Source of the DNA: Actinocrinis sp046724665
GTDB taxonomy: Bacteria > Actinomycetota > Actinomycetes > Streptomycetales > Catenulisporaceae
Direction of reading: 5' to 3'
NCBI GenBank assembly: GCA_046724665.1
Contig: JBKOWZ010000298.1
Coordinates: 1 to 18,398 of the forward strand
DNA length: 18,398 nucleotides
Shown in pieces: positions 1-9,071 of the stretch. The notes under the pieces were generated by a model. That model did not search any database. It was not told where the DNA came from and saw nothing but the letters and a program-made list of their open reading frames with translations. A program made the position numbers and the translations under genes. The first letter of the stretch is position 1. Every line of letters starts with the position of its first letter.

Positions 1-1
1 G

Positions 2-724
2 GCGGTCTGCGGGCTGCTGGCCGCCGCGCTGCCCGGTGCGCTGTCCTTCCTCTCACACCAGTCAACCCGCGGCATCGAGGTGGAGGCCGTCTTCGCCTCG
101 CCCTTCATGATCGCCTCCTGGTTCGGCTACCCGATCCGCACGGTGCACGCCGACGGCAACTTCCAGCTGGCCGGCCCGGGCACGGGCATCGTCGCCTCGG
201 GCGCGATCGTGACGACGCTGATCGGCTGGGGCATCGTGCTGTGGTGGCGGGTGCGCCGGTTCCACCCGGACCGGTGGACCCCGGCGCTCATGTACGACAC
301 CGGGTTCACCGTGCTGCTGGTGATGGTGGTCACCAGCCGGGTGCTCAGCCCGCAGTACCTCATCTGGCTGATCGGCCTGGCCGCGCTGTGCCTCGCCGAG
401 AACGGCCCGGCGAAGGACGCGACAGGGCACCGCGGCACGCTGATGGCGGTGCCGGCCCGGCTGGTGCTGGGCTGCACGCTGGTCAGCCAGATCGAGTTCC
501 CGCTGCTGTTCAACCAGATCCTGAAGCACGGCTTCCTGGGCAACGCGATCGTGGCCGGGCGCAACATGGTCCTGCTCGCCGCCACGCTGCTGGCGCTGCG
601 CGCGCTGTGGTCGGCCACGACGGCCGAGGAGCCGCGCAAGGAGCCCGACACGGCGCCGCGACCGAAGGCGGAGGTCCTCGAACCCGCGGGCCGCGCACAA
701 TCCGCGGGCGCCGGGGCGGCCTAA
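2..724 (+). CDS. GT87/DUF2029-like polytopic membrane glycosyltransferase, 5'-truncated
   Basis: This is the C-terminal 240 residues of an integral membrane protein. The frame is open from base 2, so the true start lies before the window; the internal GTG at 80 is probably not the start. Two features are typical of GT87/DUF2029 mannosyltransferase-like proteins: an RGIEVEAV segment near residue 23 of the visible part, after a loop, and an SRVLSPQYLIWL motif in a later membrane segment. About five hydrophobic helices are visible, and the tail is a charged, Pro/Ala-rich cytoplasmic extension. Family members use polyprenyl-phosphate sugars to glycosylate lipids or cell-wall glycans at the membrane. 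The acceptor here cannot be told. The neighbour 82 bp downstream on the same strand is a second GT-C protein, which suggests a shared envelope-glycan role. Family assignment is fairly sure; substrate is unknown. Confidence 0.72.
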   Translation, partial: AVCGLLAAALPGALSFLSHQSTRGIEVEAVFASPFMIASWFGYPIRTVHADGNFQLAGPGTGIVASGAIVTTLIGWGIVLWWRVRRFHPDRWTPALMYDTGFTVLLVMVVTSRVLSPQYLIWLIGLAALCLAENGPAKDATGHRGTLMAVPARLVLGCTLVSQIEFPLLFNQILKHGFLGNAIVAGRNMVLLAATLLALRALWSATTAEEPRKEPDTAPRPKAEVLEPAGRAQSAGAGAA

Positions 725-805
725 GCACTATCATCGCCGCGGATCCCGACGTCCGACCGCAGCTCAGTGAATCTGCCGGGGTCACGGGCACGCGGAGAGG
801 GAGCG

Positions 806-2332
806 ATGAGCGATTCGGCCACGCGGCGCGCGGGCGGTGCCACCGCCGCCCCGGTGCCGAGCGTGTCCGCGGCCGGCTCGCTGGACCGGCCCCCCGCGCC
901 CGGCGGACGCTTCCTCGGCCCGCGCCGCCTGCTCGGCGAGCTGATCGAGTTCGTCTACCGGCTGGCCGGCTCAACCCTGGCCACCCCGCGGGTGGCGCTC
1001 GGCGTGTCGCTGACCGGGCTGCTGCTGGTGATGGTCGTGGGCGTCCTGTCGCCCAACTTCAACACGCTGCCGCCGAACCACACCGGCGACCCGGCGCTGC
1101 TCAAGCCGGTGATCCTGCCGCTGTCCGGGCACCTGTGGGAGCTGCCCTGGTGGGTGTCCTTCCCGCTGACCTACCTGGCGATCGTGCTCCAGTGCCTCGG
1201 CCTGTCCGGGCTGCTGTGGGCCAACAGCCGGGGCTGGCGGCCGGATCCGCGGCACCTGTTCCTCGCCGCCTGCGCGATCGTGGCGCTGATCGTGAACATC
1301 ACGCCGGTCGGCTCGTCCGACACGGCCAGCTACGCGGCCTACGGGCACATGGCCAACAAGGGGTTCGACCCCTACACCAACGGCCCGGACATCCTGCTGC
1401 CGGGCAACCCGTACACCCAGTCGGTCGGCCCGATGTGGACGCGCACGCCCTCGGTGTACGGACCGATAGCGACGTGGGTGCAGCAGCTCGCGGCCTGGCT
1501 CGGCGGCCTGAGCCCCAGCGCCACCGTGCACTATCTGATGATCTTCAACGGCGCCGTATTCCTCGGCGTCGGCTACTTCCTGCTCAAGACGGCGTCCGAC
1601 CCGGTGCGCGCCACGCTGATGTGGACGGCCAATCCGGTGCTGATCCAGCAGCTGGTGGCCGGCGGGCACCTGGACACCTACGCGGCGGCGGCCTCCGTGA
1701 TCGCGGTGCAGGTCATCCGGCGCGGCGGCCGCGGCTGGCGGTACGTCGCGGCGGGCGTCGCGGTCGGCGTCGCCTGCGCGTTCAAGCTGAACGCCGGGCT
1801 GGTCGGGGCCGGGCTGGCGTGGACGATCCTGATGCGGCGCGACTGGCGCAACATGGTGCGTTACGCGGTCGGCGGCGTCGGAGCGGTGACGTTCTTCTAC
1901 TCGTTCTTCGGCGTGCACGCGCTCAAGCAGCTGCTCGCCGCCTCCGGCCTGGTGGCGACGCCGTCGCCGTGGCGGGCGTTCCAGCTGGCGATACAGGGCT
2001 GCTTCGCCCTGTTCGGCCTGTCGGACGTGGGGCAGCACATCGGCGCGGTCGCCACCTCGATCGCGTGGCCGATCCTGATGATCGCGCTCGCGGTGTTCAT
2101 TTACCGCCGCTTCTCCGCGGACCAGCCGACCGCGGTCACCGTGCCGTTCGCGCTGTGTTTCGCCTGGATAGTGGTCGCCCCCTGGTCGCTGCCCTGGTAC
2201 GCGGCGCTGGCGTGGGTGATCCTGGCGCTGCTGCCGCGCAACCCGATGACCCGGTGGCTGACCCTGGTGACCGTGTTCCTCGCCGTGATGCACTCCTCCG
2301 GCGGCGGCCCGGCGCCGTGGGTGAACGCCTGA
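806..2332 (+). CDS. GT-C membrane glycosyltransferase, MptA/MptB-like
   Basis: The protein has 508 residues from ATG 806, preceded by a purine-rich ribosome binding site (GGAGAGGGAG, about 2 bp upstream of the start); an upstream in-frame alternative start lacks one. A Pro/Gly/Ala-rich cytoplasmic N-terminus of about 50 residues is followed by roughly 11-13 hydrophobic helices. Conserved-looking signatures are a DTASYAAYG segment, then DPYTNGP, a Y-G-P turn (SVYGPIATW), and NPVLIQQLVAGGHLDTYAAA. Together these resemble the polyprenol-phosphomannose-dependent alpha-1,6-mannosyltransferases MptA/MptB, and the acidic residue of the first loop (SDTAS) would be the expected GT-C catalytic site. 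Such enzymes work on the outer membrane face, extending lipomannan-type or other cell-envelope glycans. A TATCAT -10-like box at 729-734 could give it its own promoter. Whether the real donor is mannose is inference; a generic GT87-like hypothetical protein is the alternative. Confidence 0.72.
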   Translation: MSDSATRRAGGATAAPVPSVSAAGSLDRPPAPGGRFLGPRRLLGELIEFVYRLAGSTLATPRVALGVSLTGLLLVMVVGVLSPNFNTLPPNHTGDPALLKPVILPLSGHLWELPWWVSFPLTYLAIVLQCLGLSGLLWANSRGWRPDPRHLFLAACAIVALIVNITPVGSSDTASYAAYGHMANKGFDPYTNGPDILLPGNPYTQSVGPMWTRTPSVYGPIATWVQQLAAWLGGLSPSATVHYLMIFNGAVFLGVGYFLLKTASDPVRATLMWTANPVLIQQLVAGGHLDTYAAAASVIAVQVIRRGGRGWRYVAAGVAVGVACAFKLNAGLVGAGLAWTILMRRDWRNMVRYAVGGVGAVTFFYSFFGVHALKQLLAASGLVATPSPWRAFQLAIQGCFALFGLSDVGQHIGAVATSIAWPILMIALAVFIYRRFSADQPTAVTVPFALCFAWIVVAPWSLPWYAALAWVILALLPRNPMTRWLTLVTVFLAVMHSSGGGPAPWVNA

Positions 2333-2378
2333 TCCGCGCCCGACCCGGGCCGCGCCCCGAATCAGTACCCGGCGATAC

Positions 2379-2404
2379 TTGACAGCCGGGGGAATCGATA
2401 GCAT
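2379..2404 (+). promoter_or_regulatory. possible promoter for the cysO-cysM pair
   Basis: A perfect TTGACA (2379-2384) is followed by a TANNNT-type box TAGCAT (2399-2404). The 14-bp spacer is shorter than the usual 16-18, so this is tentative. Transcription from here would give a leader of about 60 nt before the cysO-like start at 2474. The 141-bp gap 2333-2473 holds nothing else I can recognise. Confidence 0.3.
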
Positions 2405-2473
2405 GGTCCGAGCGTTCTCCGGTGTGCCCACGGCCGCCAGCGTGCCAGTGCAGACAACCCAGGAGCAGATTTC

Positions 2474-2752
2474 ATGGCCGTCCAGGTCTCCATTCCGACC
2501 ATCCTGCGCAGCTACACCGACGGCGCCAAGCGCGTCGAGGCCGAGGGCGGCACGCTGCGCGACGTGATCGCCGACCTCGACCAGCGCCACCCGGGCATCG
2601 GCGAGCGGCTGATCGAGAACGGCGAGCTGCGCCGTTTCGTGAACGTGTACCTGAACGACGAAGACGTCCGCTTCACCGGCGGACTGACCACGCCGCTGGC
2701 CGACGGGGACGCGGTCACCGTCCTGCCGGCGGTGGCCGGCGGCAGCCGCTGA
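2474..2752 (+). CDS. cysO: CysO-type sulfur carrier protein (MoaD/ThiS family)
   Basis: This is a 92-residue ubiquitin-like sulfur carrier. It aligns along its length with my recollection of M. tuberculosis CysO, including VSIPTILR at the N-terminus, LRRFVNVYLNDEDVRF in the centre, and LADGDAVTVLPAVAGG at the end. In the family the C-terminal Gly-Gly is thiocarboxylated, and CysM uses the thiocarboxylate to build cysteine on O-phosphoserine. The stop is one base from the cysM ATG, so the two are very likely translationally coupled. Unlike mycobacterial CysO, which ends in GG, this protein has two further residues (Ser-Arg) that would have to be removed before activation. The JAMM/Mec-type protease gene usual beside cysO is not adjacent; a membrane glycosyltransferase occupies the upstream position. 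The start follows CAGGAGCAGATTTC, with GGAG about 8 bp away. Confidence 0.9.
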   Translation: MAVQVSIPTILRSYTDGAKRVEAEGGTLRDVIADLDQRHPGIGERLIENGELRRFVNVYLNDEDVRFTGGLTTPLADGDAVTVLPAVAGGSR

Positions 2753-2753
2753 C

Positions 2754-3701
2754 ATGCGTTACGACTCGCTGCTCGACTCGCTCGGCCACACTCCGCTGGT
2801 CGGGCTGCCGCGGCTCTCGCCGTCCGCGGACGTGCGGATCTGGGCGAAGCTGGAGGACCGCAACCCCACCGGCTCGGTCAAGGACCGCCCGGCGCTGGCG
2901 ATGATCGAGGCCGCCGAGGCGGCGGGCAAGCTCGCCCGCGGGGCCACCATCCTGGAGCCGACCAGCGGGAACACCGGCATCGCGCTGGCCATGGCGGCGA
3001 AGCTCAAGGGCTACCGGCTGATCTGCGTGATGCCGGAGAACACCAGCGAGGAGCGCCGCCAGCTGCTGCGCATGTGGGGCGCCGAGATCATCCCGTCCCC
3101 GGCGGCCGGCGGCTCGAACGAGGCGGTGCGCGTGGCCAAGGGCCTGGCCGCCGAGCACCCCGACTGGGTGATGCTCTACCAGTACGGAAATCCGGCGAAC
3201 TCCGGCGCGCACTACTCCGGCACCGGCCCGGAGCTGCTGGAGGACCTGCCGACGATCACGCACTTCGTGGCCGGCCTCGGCACGACCGGCACGCTGATGG
3301 GCGTCGGGCGGTACCTGCGTGAGAAGGTGCCGGGCATTCAGATCGTCGCGGCCGAGCCACGGTACGACGATCTGATCTACGGACTGCGCAATCTCGACGA
3401 GGGTTTCGTCCCGGAGCTCTACGACGCCGACGTGCTGACGACGCGTTACTCGGTCGGCTCAACTGACGCGTTGCGCCGTACCCGCCAGCTGCTGGAGGTC
3501 GAGGGCATCTTCGCCGGAATCTCCACCGGCTGCGCCCTGCACGCGGCGCTCGGCATCGCACGCAAGGCCGCAGCGGCGGGCGAGCGGGCCGACATCGCCT
3601 TCGTCGTGGCGGACGGTGGCTGGAAGTACCTGTCCACCGGCGCGTACGAAGGCACCCTCGACGAGGCGGGCGACCGGCTCGAAGGGCAGCTGTGGGCCTG
3701 A
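2754..3701 (+). CDS. cysM: O-phosphoserine sulfhydrylase / cysteine synthase CysM
   Basis: This is a 315-residue fold-type II PLP enzyme. The PLP lysine is K43 in the SVKDRP motif, the phosphate/substrate loop is TSGNTGIALAMAA, and the glycine-rich PLP phosphate loop is GLGTTGTLMGVG. The match to M. tuberculosis CysM, as I recall it, is very close, with a constant offset of eight residues. R212 in YGLRN corresponds to the R220 that selects O-phosphoserine over O-acetylserine, so the predicted reaction is O-phosphoserine plus CysO-thiocarboxylate giving CysO-cysteine. The C-terminus GQLWA is also the family ending. It starts one base after the cysO stop and is translated with it. This route is considered more oxidation-resistant than the CysK sulfide route. 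A plain CysK-like activity is less likely given R212 and the cysO neighbour. Confidence 0.95.
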   Translation: MRYDSLLDSLGHTPLVGLPRLSPSADVRIWAKLEDRNPTGSVKDRPALAMIEAAEAAGKLARGATILEPTSGNTGIALAMAAKLKGYRLICVMPENTSEERRQLLRMWGAEIIPSPAAGGSNEAVRVAKGLAAEHPDWVMLYQYGNPANSGAHYSGTGPELLEDLPTITHFVAGLGTTGTLMGVGRYLREKVPGIQIVAAEPRYDDLIYGLRNLDEGFVPELYDADVLTTRYSVGSTDALRRTRQLLEVEGIFAGISTGCALHAALGIARKAAAAGERADIAFVVADGGWKYLSTGAYEGTLDEAGDRLEGQLWA

Positions 3702-3725
3702 GCGGGCCGTGGTGCCGGTTCCGGT

Positions 3726-3731
3726 TATTGT
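3726..3731 (+). promoter_or_regulatory. -10-like box for a leaderless murI transcript
   Basis: TATTGT (3726-3731) ends six bases before the GTG start of murI, the spacing expected when transcription begins on the start codon. There is no Shine-Dalgarno sequence in between. No convincing -35 is visible, so read-through from cysM remains possible. Confidence 0.38.
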
Positions 3732-3737
3732 TGCCCG

Positions 3738-4574
3738 GTGCTTGACTACACCGCGTTCGAATCCACCGCGGCTGACGCACCGATCGGCATCTTCGACAGC
3801 GGCTACGGCGGCCTGACCGTCGCGCGCGCCGTGCTGGACCAGCTGCCGCACGAGCCGATCCTGTACCTCGGCGACACCGCGCGGCAGCCGTACGGCACCA
3901 AGGCGATCGCCGACGTGCGCCGATACTCGCTCGAGTGCCTGGACCTGCTGGTGGACCAGGGGGTGAAGATGCTGGTGATCGCCTGCAACTCGGCCAGCTC
4001 CGCGGTGCTGCGCGACGCGCGCGAACGCTACGCCGTCCCGGTGATCGAGGTGATCCACCCGGCCACCCGCCGCGCGGCCGCCGCCACCCGCAACGGCAAC
4101 GTCGGCGTGATCTGCACGCAGGCGACCAAGACCTCCGAGTCGTACGAGGACGCCTTCGCCGCCGCGCCGCACGTGACCCTCGTCACGCAGGCCTGCCCGC
4201 GCTTCGTCGAGTTCGTCGAGGACGGCGTCACCGGCGGCGAGGAGCTGATCAAGGTGGCGCACGAGTACCTCGACCCGGTCACGGCCGCCGGGGTGGACAC
4301 GCTGATCCTCGGCTGCACCCACTATCCGCTGCTGACCGGCGTCATCGCGTACGTCGTGGGCGAGCGGGTCACCCTGATCTCCAGCGCCGAGGAGACCGCG
4401 AAGGACGTCTACCGGCGGCTGGCCAAGCTCGGCCTGATGCGGGACGAGTCGCTGCCGGCGCCGGTGCACGAGTTCCGCACCACCGGCGATCCGGAGCGGT
4501 TCAAGGAGATCGGCCGCCGCTTCCTCGGCCCCGAGCTCGGCCGGGTCGCCGCGGCGACTACGCTCGACTCATGA
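3738..4574 (+). CDS. murI: glutamate racemase
   Basis: This 278-residue enzyme interconverts L- and D-glutamate, supplying D-Glu for the peptidoglycan stem peptide in the cytoplasm. The family hallmarks are all present: FDSGYGGLTV (D20), GDTARQPYG, IACNSAS with catalytic C83, and LGCTHYPLL with the second catalytic cysteine C193. The SSAEETAKDVYR segment resembles the mycobacterial enzyme. The GTG at 3738 was chosen because it puts the FDSG motif about 17 residues in, as usual, and follows a leaderless-type -10 box. The gene lies 36 bp after cysM and overlaps the rph start by four bases (ATGA), so rph is likely co-translated. In many actinobacteria the same cysM-murI-rph-rdgB order is seen with extra rhomboid or metallo-beta-lactamase genes between; those are absent here. 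Confidence 0.95.
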   Translation: MLDYTAFESTAADAPIGIFDSGYGGLTVARAVLDQLPHEPILYLGDTARQPYGTKAIADVRRYSLECLDLLVDQGVKMLVIACNSASSAVLRDARERYAVPVIEVIHPATRRAAAATRNGNVGVICTQATKTSESYEDAFAAAPHVTLVTQACPRFVEFVEDGVTGGEELIKVAHEYLDPVTAAGVDTLILGCTHYPLLTGVIAYVVGERVTLISSAEETAKDVYRRLAKLGLMRDESLPAPVHEFRTTGDPERFKEIGRRFLGPELGRVAAATTLDS

Positions 4575-5329
4575 CCCAGACCTCGAACCCGGCCGCGCCA
4601 AGCACCGTGCGGGCCGACGGCCGTACCTGCGAGCAGCTGCGCGCGGTGACCATCACCCGGGAGTGGCTCGACCACGCCGAGGGCTCGGTGCTGGTGGAGT
4701 TCGGCCGCACCCGGGTGCTGTGCGCCGCCTCGGTGACCGAGGGCGTGCCGCGCTGGCGCAAGGGCTCCGGGCTCGGCTGGGTCACCGCCGAGTACGCGAT
4801 GCTGCCGCGGGCCACGCACGAACGCTCGGACCGCGAGTCGGTCAAGGGCCGCATCGGCGGGCGTACGCACGAGATCTCCCGGCTGGTCGGCCGGGCGATC
4901 CGCGCCGTGGTGGACTACAAGGCGCTCGGCGAGAACACGATCGTGCTGGACTGCGACGTGTTGCAGGCCGACGGCGGCACCCGCACGGCGGCCATCACCG
5001 GCGCGTACGTGGCGCTGGTGGACGCGGTGGCCTGGCTGCGCAAGCAGGGCGCGCTGCGCGGCGGGAAGGAGCCGCTGACCGGCTCGGTGGCGGCGGTCTC
5101 CGTGGGCATCGTCGGCGGCGTCCCGATGCTCGACCTCTGCTACGAGGAGGACGTCAAGGCGCAGACCGACATGAACGTCGTGTGCACCGGCGACGGCCGC
5201 TTCGTCGAGGTCCAGGGCACGGCGGAGGGCGCGCCGTTCGACCGCGCCGAACTGAACGCGCTGCTCGACCTGGCCGCGGCCGGGTGCGCCGACCTGACCG
5301 CGATTCAGCACAAGGCGCTGGGACGCTGA
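4571..5329 (+). CDS. rph: ribonuclease PH
   Basis: This 252-residue phosphorolytic 3'-5' exoribonuclease trims tRNA 3' ends, using phosphate and releasing nucleoside diphosphates; the family forms a hexameric ring. Recognisable segments are the N-terminal RADGRTCEQLR, GSVLVEFGRTRVLCAAS, the AEYAMLPRATHERSDRES stretch (phosphate and RNA binding arginines), the IGGRTHEISRLVGRAIRAV helix, LDCDVLQADGGTRTAAITG with the conserved acidic residues, and the C-terminal EVQGTAEGAPF. Length is normal for the family. It starts within the murI stop (4-bp overlap). A TACGCT box six bases before the ATG could also give leaderless initiation from inside murI. It precedes rdgB, the usual actinobacterial pairing. 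Confidence 0.96.
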   Translation: MTQTSNPAAPSTVRADGRTCEQLRAVTITREWLDHAEGSVLVEFGRTRVLCAASVTEGVPRWRKGSGLGWVTAEYAMLPRATHERSDRESVKGRIGGRTHEISRLVGRAIRAVVDYKALGENTIVLDCDVLQADGGTRTAAITGAYVALVDAVAWLRKQGALRGGKEPLTGSVAAVSVGIVGGVPMLDLCYEEDVKAQTDMNVVCTGDGRFVEVQGTAEGAPFDRAELNALLDLAAAGCADLTAIQHKALGR

Positions 5330-5355
5330 CTGTGGCTGTGGAGGTGGATGCGGCC

Positions 5356-5973
5356 GTGACACTGGCACCGCGGGTCGTCCTCGCCACCCGCAACCCGCAC
5401 AAGATCACCGAGCTGCGCGCGATCCTGGCCGAGACCGGCGTCACCGTCGAACTCGTCGGCGTGAACACGTTCCCCGACCTGCCCGACGTGGCCGAGACCG
5501 GAGTGACCTTCGCGCAGAACGCGCTGCTCAAGGCGGCGGAAACGGCGCGCCGCACCGGCCTGCCGTCGATCGCGGACGACTCGGGTCTCTGCGTGGACGT
5601 GCTCGGCGGCGCCCCCGGCATCTTCTCCGCGCGCTGGGCCGGCAAGCACGGCGACGACGCGGCGAACCTCGACCTGCTGCTGGCCCAGCTCGCCGACATC
5701 GCCGACGAGCACCGCGCGGCCCACTTCGCCTGCGCCGCCGCGCTCGCCCTGCCCGACGGCACCCAAACGGTGCGCGAGGGCCGAATCGACGGCCGCCTGC
5801 TGCACGAGCGCCGCGGCGAGAACGGCTTCGGCTACGACCCGATCTTCCTGCCCGACGGCTACGACCGGACCACCGCCGAGATGACCGCCGCGCAGAAGAA
5901 CGCGATCTCGCACCGCACGCGCGCCTTTCAGGCTCTAGCCGAGGATCTCGCCGCCCTGCTCCCAGCTGGGTAA
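5356..5973 (+). CDS. rdgB: non-canonical purine NTP pyrophosphatase, RdgB/HAM1 family
   Basis: This 205-residue enzyme hydrolyses dITP, XTP and ITP to monophosphates and pyrophosphate, keeping deaminated purines out of nucleic acids. The motifs are LATRNPHKITELRAIL (N-terminal substrate loop), the VAETGVTFAQNALLKA helix, ADDSGLCVDVLGGAPGIFSARWAG (metal-binding acidic pair), GENGFGYDPIFLP and AISHRTRAF. Four in-frame GTG codons lie close together (5332, 5338, 5344, 5356). I chose 5356 because it leaves only a few residues before LATRN, as in most homologues; GGAGG at about 5340 lies 11 bp upstream, slightly far, so an earlier GTG is possible. It follows rph by 26 bp and is almost certainly in the same operon. 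No obvious terminator follows. Confidence 0.94.
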   Translation: MTLAPRVVLATRNPHKITELRAILAETGVTVELVGVNTFPDLPDVAETGVTFAQNALLKAAETARRTGLPSIADDSGLCVDVLGGAPGIFSARWAGKHGDDAANLDLLLAQLADIADEHRAAHFACAAALALPDGTQTVREGRIDGRLLHERRGENGFGYDPIFLPDGYDRTTAEMTAAQKNAISHRTRAFQALAEDLAALLPAG

Positions 5974-6052
5974 GTCGCCATGTGAGTCGCGGCCCGGCAG
6001 ACCGATCAGGATTCAAGAAGCGTCGCCATCGGCCCGCGCCTAGTGTTGCGGT

Positions 6053-6095
6053 CGTGGACATCAACACCGGTCCACAGCCCGGGTCCGCTGGACCC
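6053..6095 (+). promoter_or_regulatory. two GGTCC/GGACC-type inverted repeats upstream of the VOC gene
   Basis: GTGGAC (6053-6058) pairs with GTCCAC (6069-6074), and a second perfect repeat GGGTCC-GCT-GGACCC occupies 6081-6095. Both share the GGTCC/GGACC core. A TAGTGT -10-like box lies just before them at 6041-6046. The arrangement suggests an operator or 5' leader structure for the downstream VOC gene, but no matching regulator gene is in the window. Confidence 0.35.
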
Positions 6096-6113
6096 ACGAC
6101 TCTAGGAGTGACC

Positions 6114-6470
6114 ATGACCGATACCGCGCCCCAGGGAATCAAGACCGTGCTGCACCCGGTCTCCGACCTGACGAAGGCCAAGGCCGTGTACGCCGCGCTG
6201 CTCGGCGCCGAGCCGACCGCCGACTCGGAGTACTACGTCGGCTTCGACGCCGCGGGCCAGCACATCGGGCTGGTTCCGAGCGGCGGGCCGCAGGGCATGA
6301 CCGCGCCGGTAGCCTACTGGCACGTGCCGGACATCGAGGCGAAGCTGGCCGAGGTGACCGCCGCGGGCGCCACCGTGAAGGAGCCGGTGCACGAGGTCGG
6401 GCCGGGCCGCGTGGTGGCCACGGTCGCCGACCCCGACGGCAACGTCCTCGGGCTGTTGCAGGACAAGTGA
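6114..6470 (+). CDS. VOC-superfamily protein (glyoxalase/bleomycin-resistance fold)
   Basis: This is a 118-residue, single-domain vicinal-oxygen-chelate protein. The two beta-alpha-beta-beta-beta modules are visible: TVLHPVSDLTKAKAVYAALLG with a strand YYVGFDAAGQHIGL, then VAYWHVPDIEAKLAEVTAAGATV ending in VATVADPDGNVLGLLQD, the usual C-terminal signature. H14 is a candidate metal ligand in the first strand. ATG 6114 was chosen because GGAG lies five bases upstream; an in-frame extension upstream lacks a ribosome site and falls in the hairpin-rich leader. Family members are dioxygenases, isomerases, glyoxalases or drug-sequestering proteins, so substrate is not predictable. From memory, this gene is often next to a short UvrA-like ATPase in actinobacteria, as here (83 bp downstream), hinting at a shared stress or toxin-resistance role. 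Confidence 0.85.
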   Translation: MTDTAPQGIKTVLHPVSDLTKAKAVYAALLGAEPTADSEYYVGFDAAGQHIGLVPSGGPQGMTAPVAYWHVPDIEAKLAEVTAAGATVKEPVHEVGPGRVVATVADPDGNVLGLLQDK

Positions 6471-6480
6471 GTGCCGAACA

Positions 6481-6527
6481 CCGCTCCCGCGCTCGGTCGT
6501 GACGACACGGTCTGAGCGCGGGAGCGG
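6481..6527 (+). terminator. 14-bp perfect inverted repeat between VOC gene and uvrA-like gene
   Basis: CCGCTCCCGCGCTC (6481-6494) is exactly complementary to GAGCGCGGGAGCGG (6514-6527). The 19-nt loop itself contains a GTCG-TGA-CGAC mini-stem (6496-6506). There is no U-tract, as is common for actinobacterial GC-rich hairpins. It starts 10 bp after the VOC stop and ends 26 bp before the uvrA-like start. It could be a terminator/attenuator, an mRNA-stabilising hairpin or a protein-binding site. Confidence 0.6.
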
Positions 6528-6553
6528 CGGCGGAGCGGAGGGAGACCACGAGC

Positions 6554-8935
<2,382 letters not shown>

Positions 8936-9036
8936 GCGATGCCTGATTCGCGCCCACAACGCCGCGCCCCTTGGCCTCTTACTCGAACCCGAATGCCCAG
9001 TTCACAGAGGTGAGGCGCGGTCCGCTGCCCATCGCC

Positions 9037-9065
9037 TTGCGGCGTAAGACAAGCCGTCTTACGCT
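9037..9065 (+). promoter_or_regulatory. leaderless promoter and palindromic operator of the toxin-antitoxin pair
   Basis: TTGCGG (9037-9042) and TACGCT (9060-9065) are separated by 17 bp, and the ATG of the antitoxin follows six bases later, so the transcript should begin at or next to the start codon. A perfect 9-bp inverted repeat, GCGTAAGAC (9042-9050) and GTCTTACGC (9056-9064) with a 5-bp centre, fills the spacer and overlaps the -10 box. A repressor bound here would block polymerase, matching autoregulation by an RHH antitoxin or its toxin complex. Confidence 0.7.
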
Positions 9066-9071
9066 TGGTCC

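Noticed and set aside
971..2755. Very long open frame on the minus strand opposite the MptA/B-like gene
   Set aside because: It is compositionally odd (His/Arg/Gln/Gly-rich), spans two genes and their gap, and mirrors the codon bias of the plus-strand glycosyltransferase. Long antisense frames are expected in GC-rich DNA.
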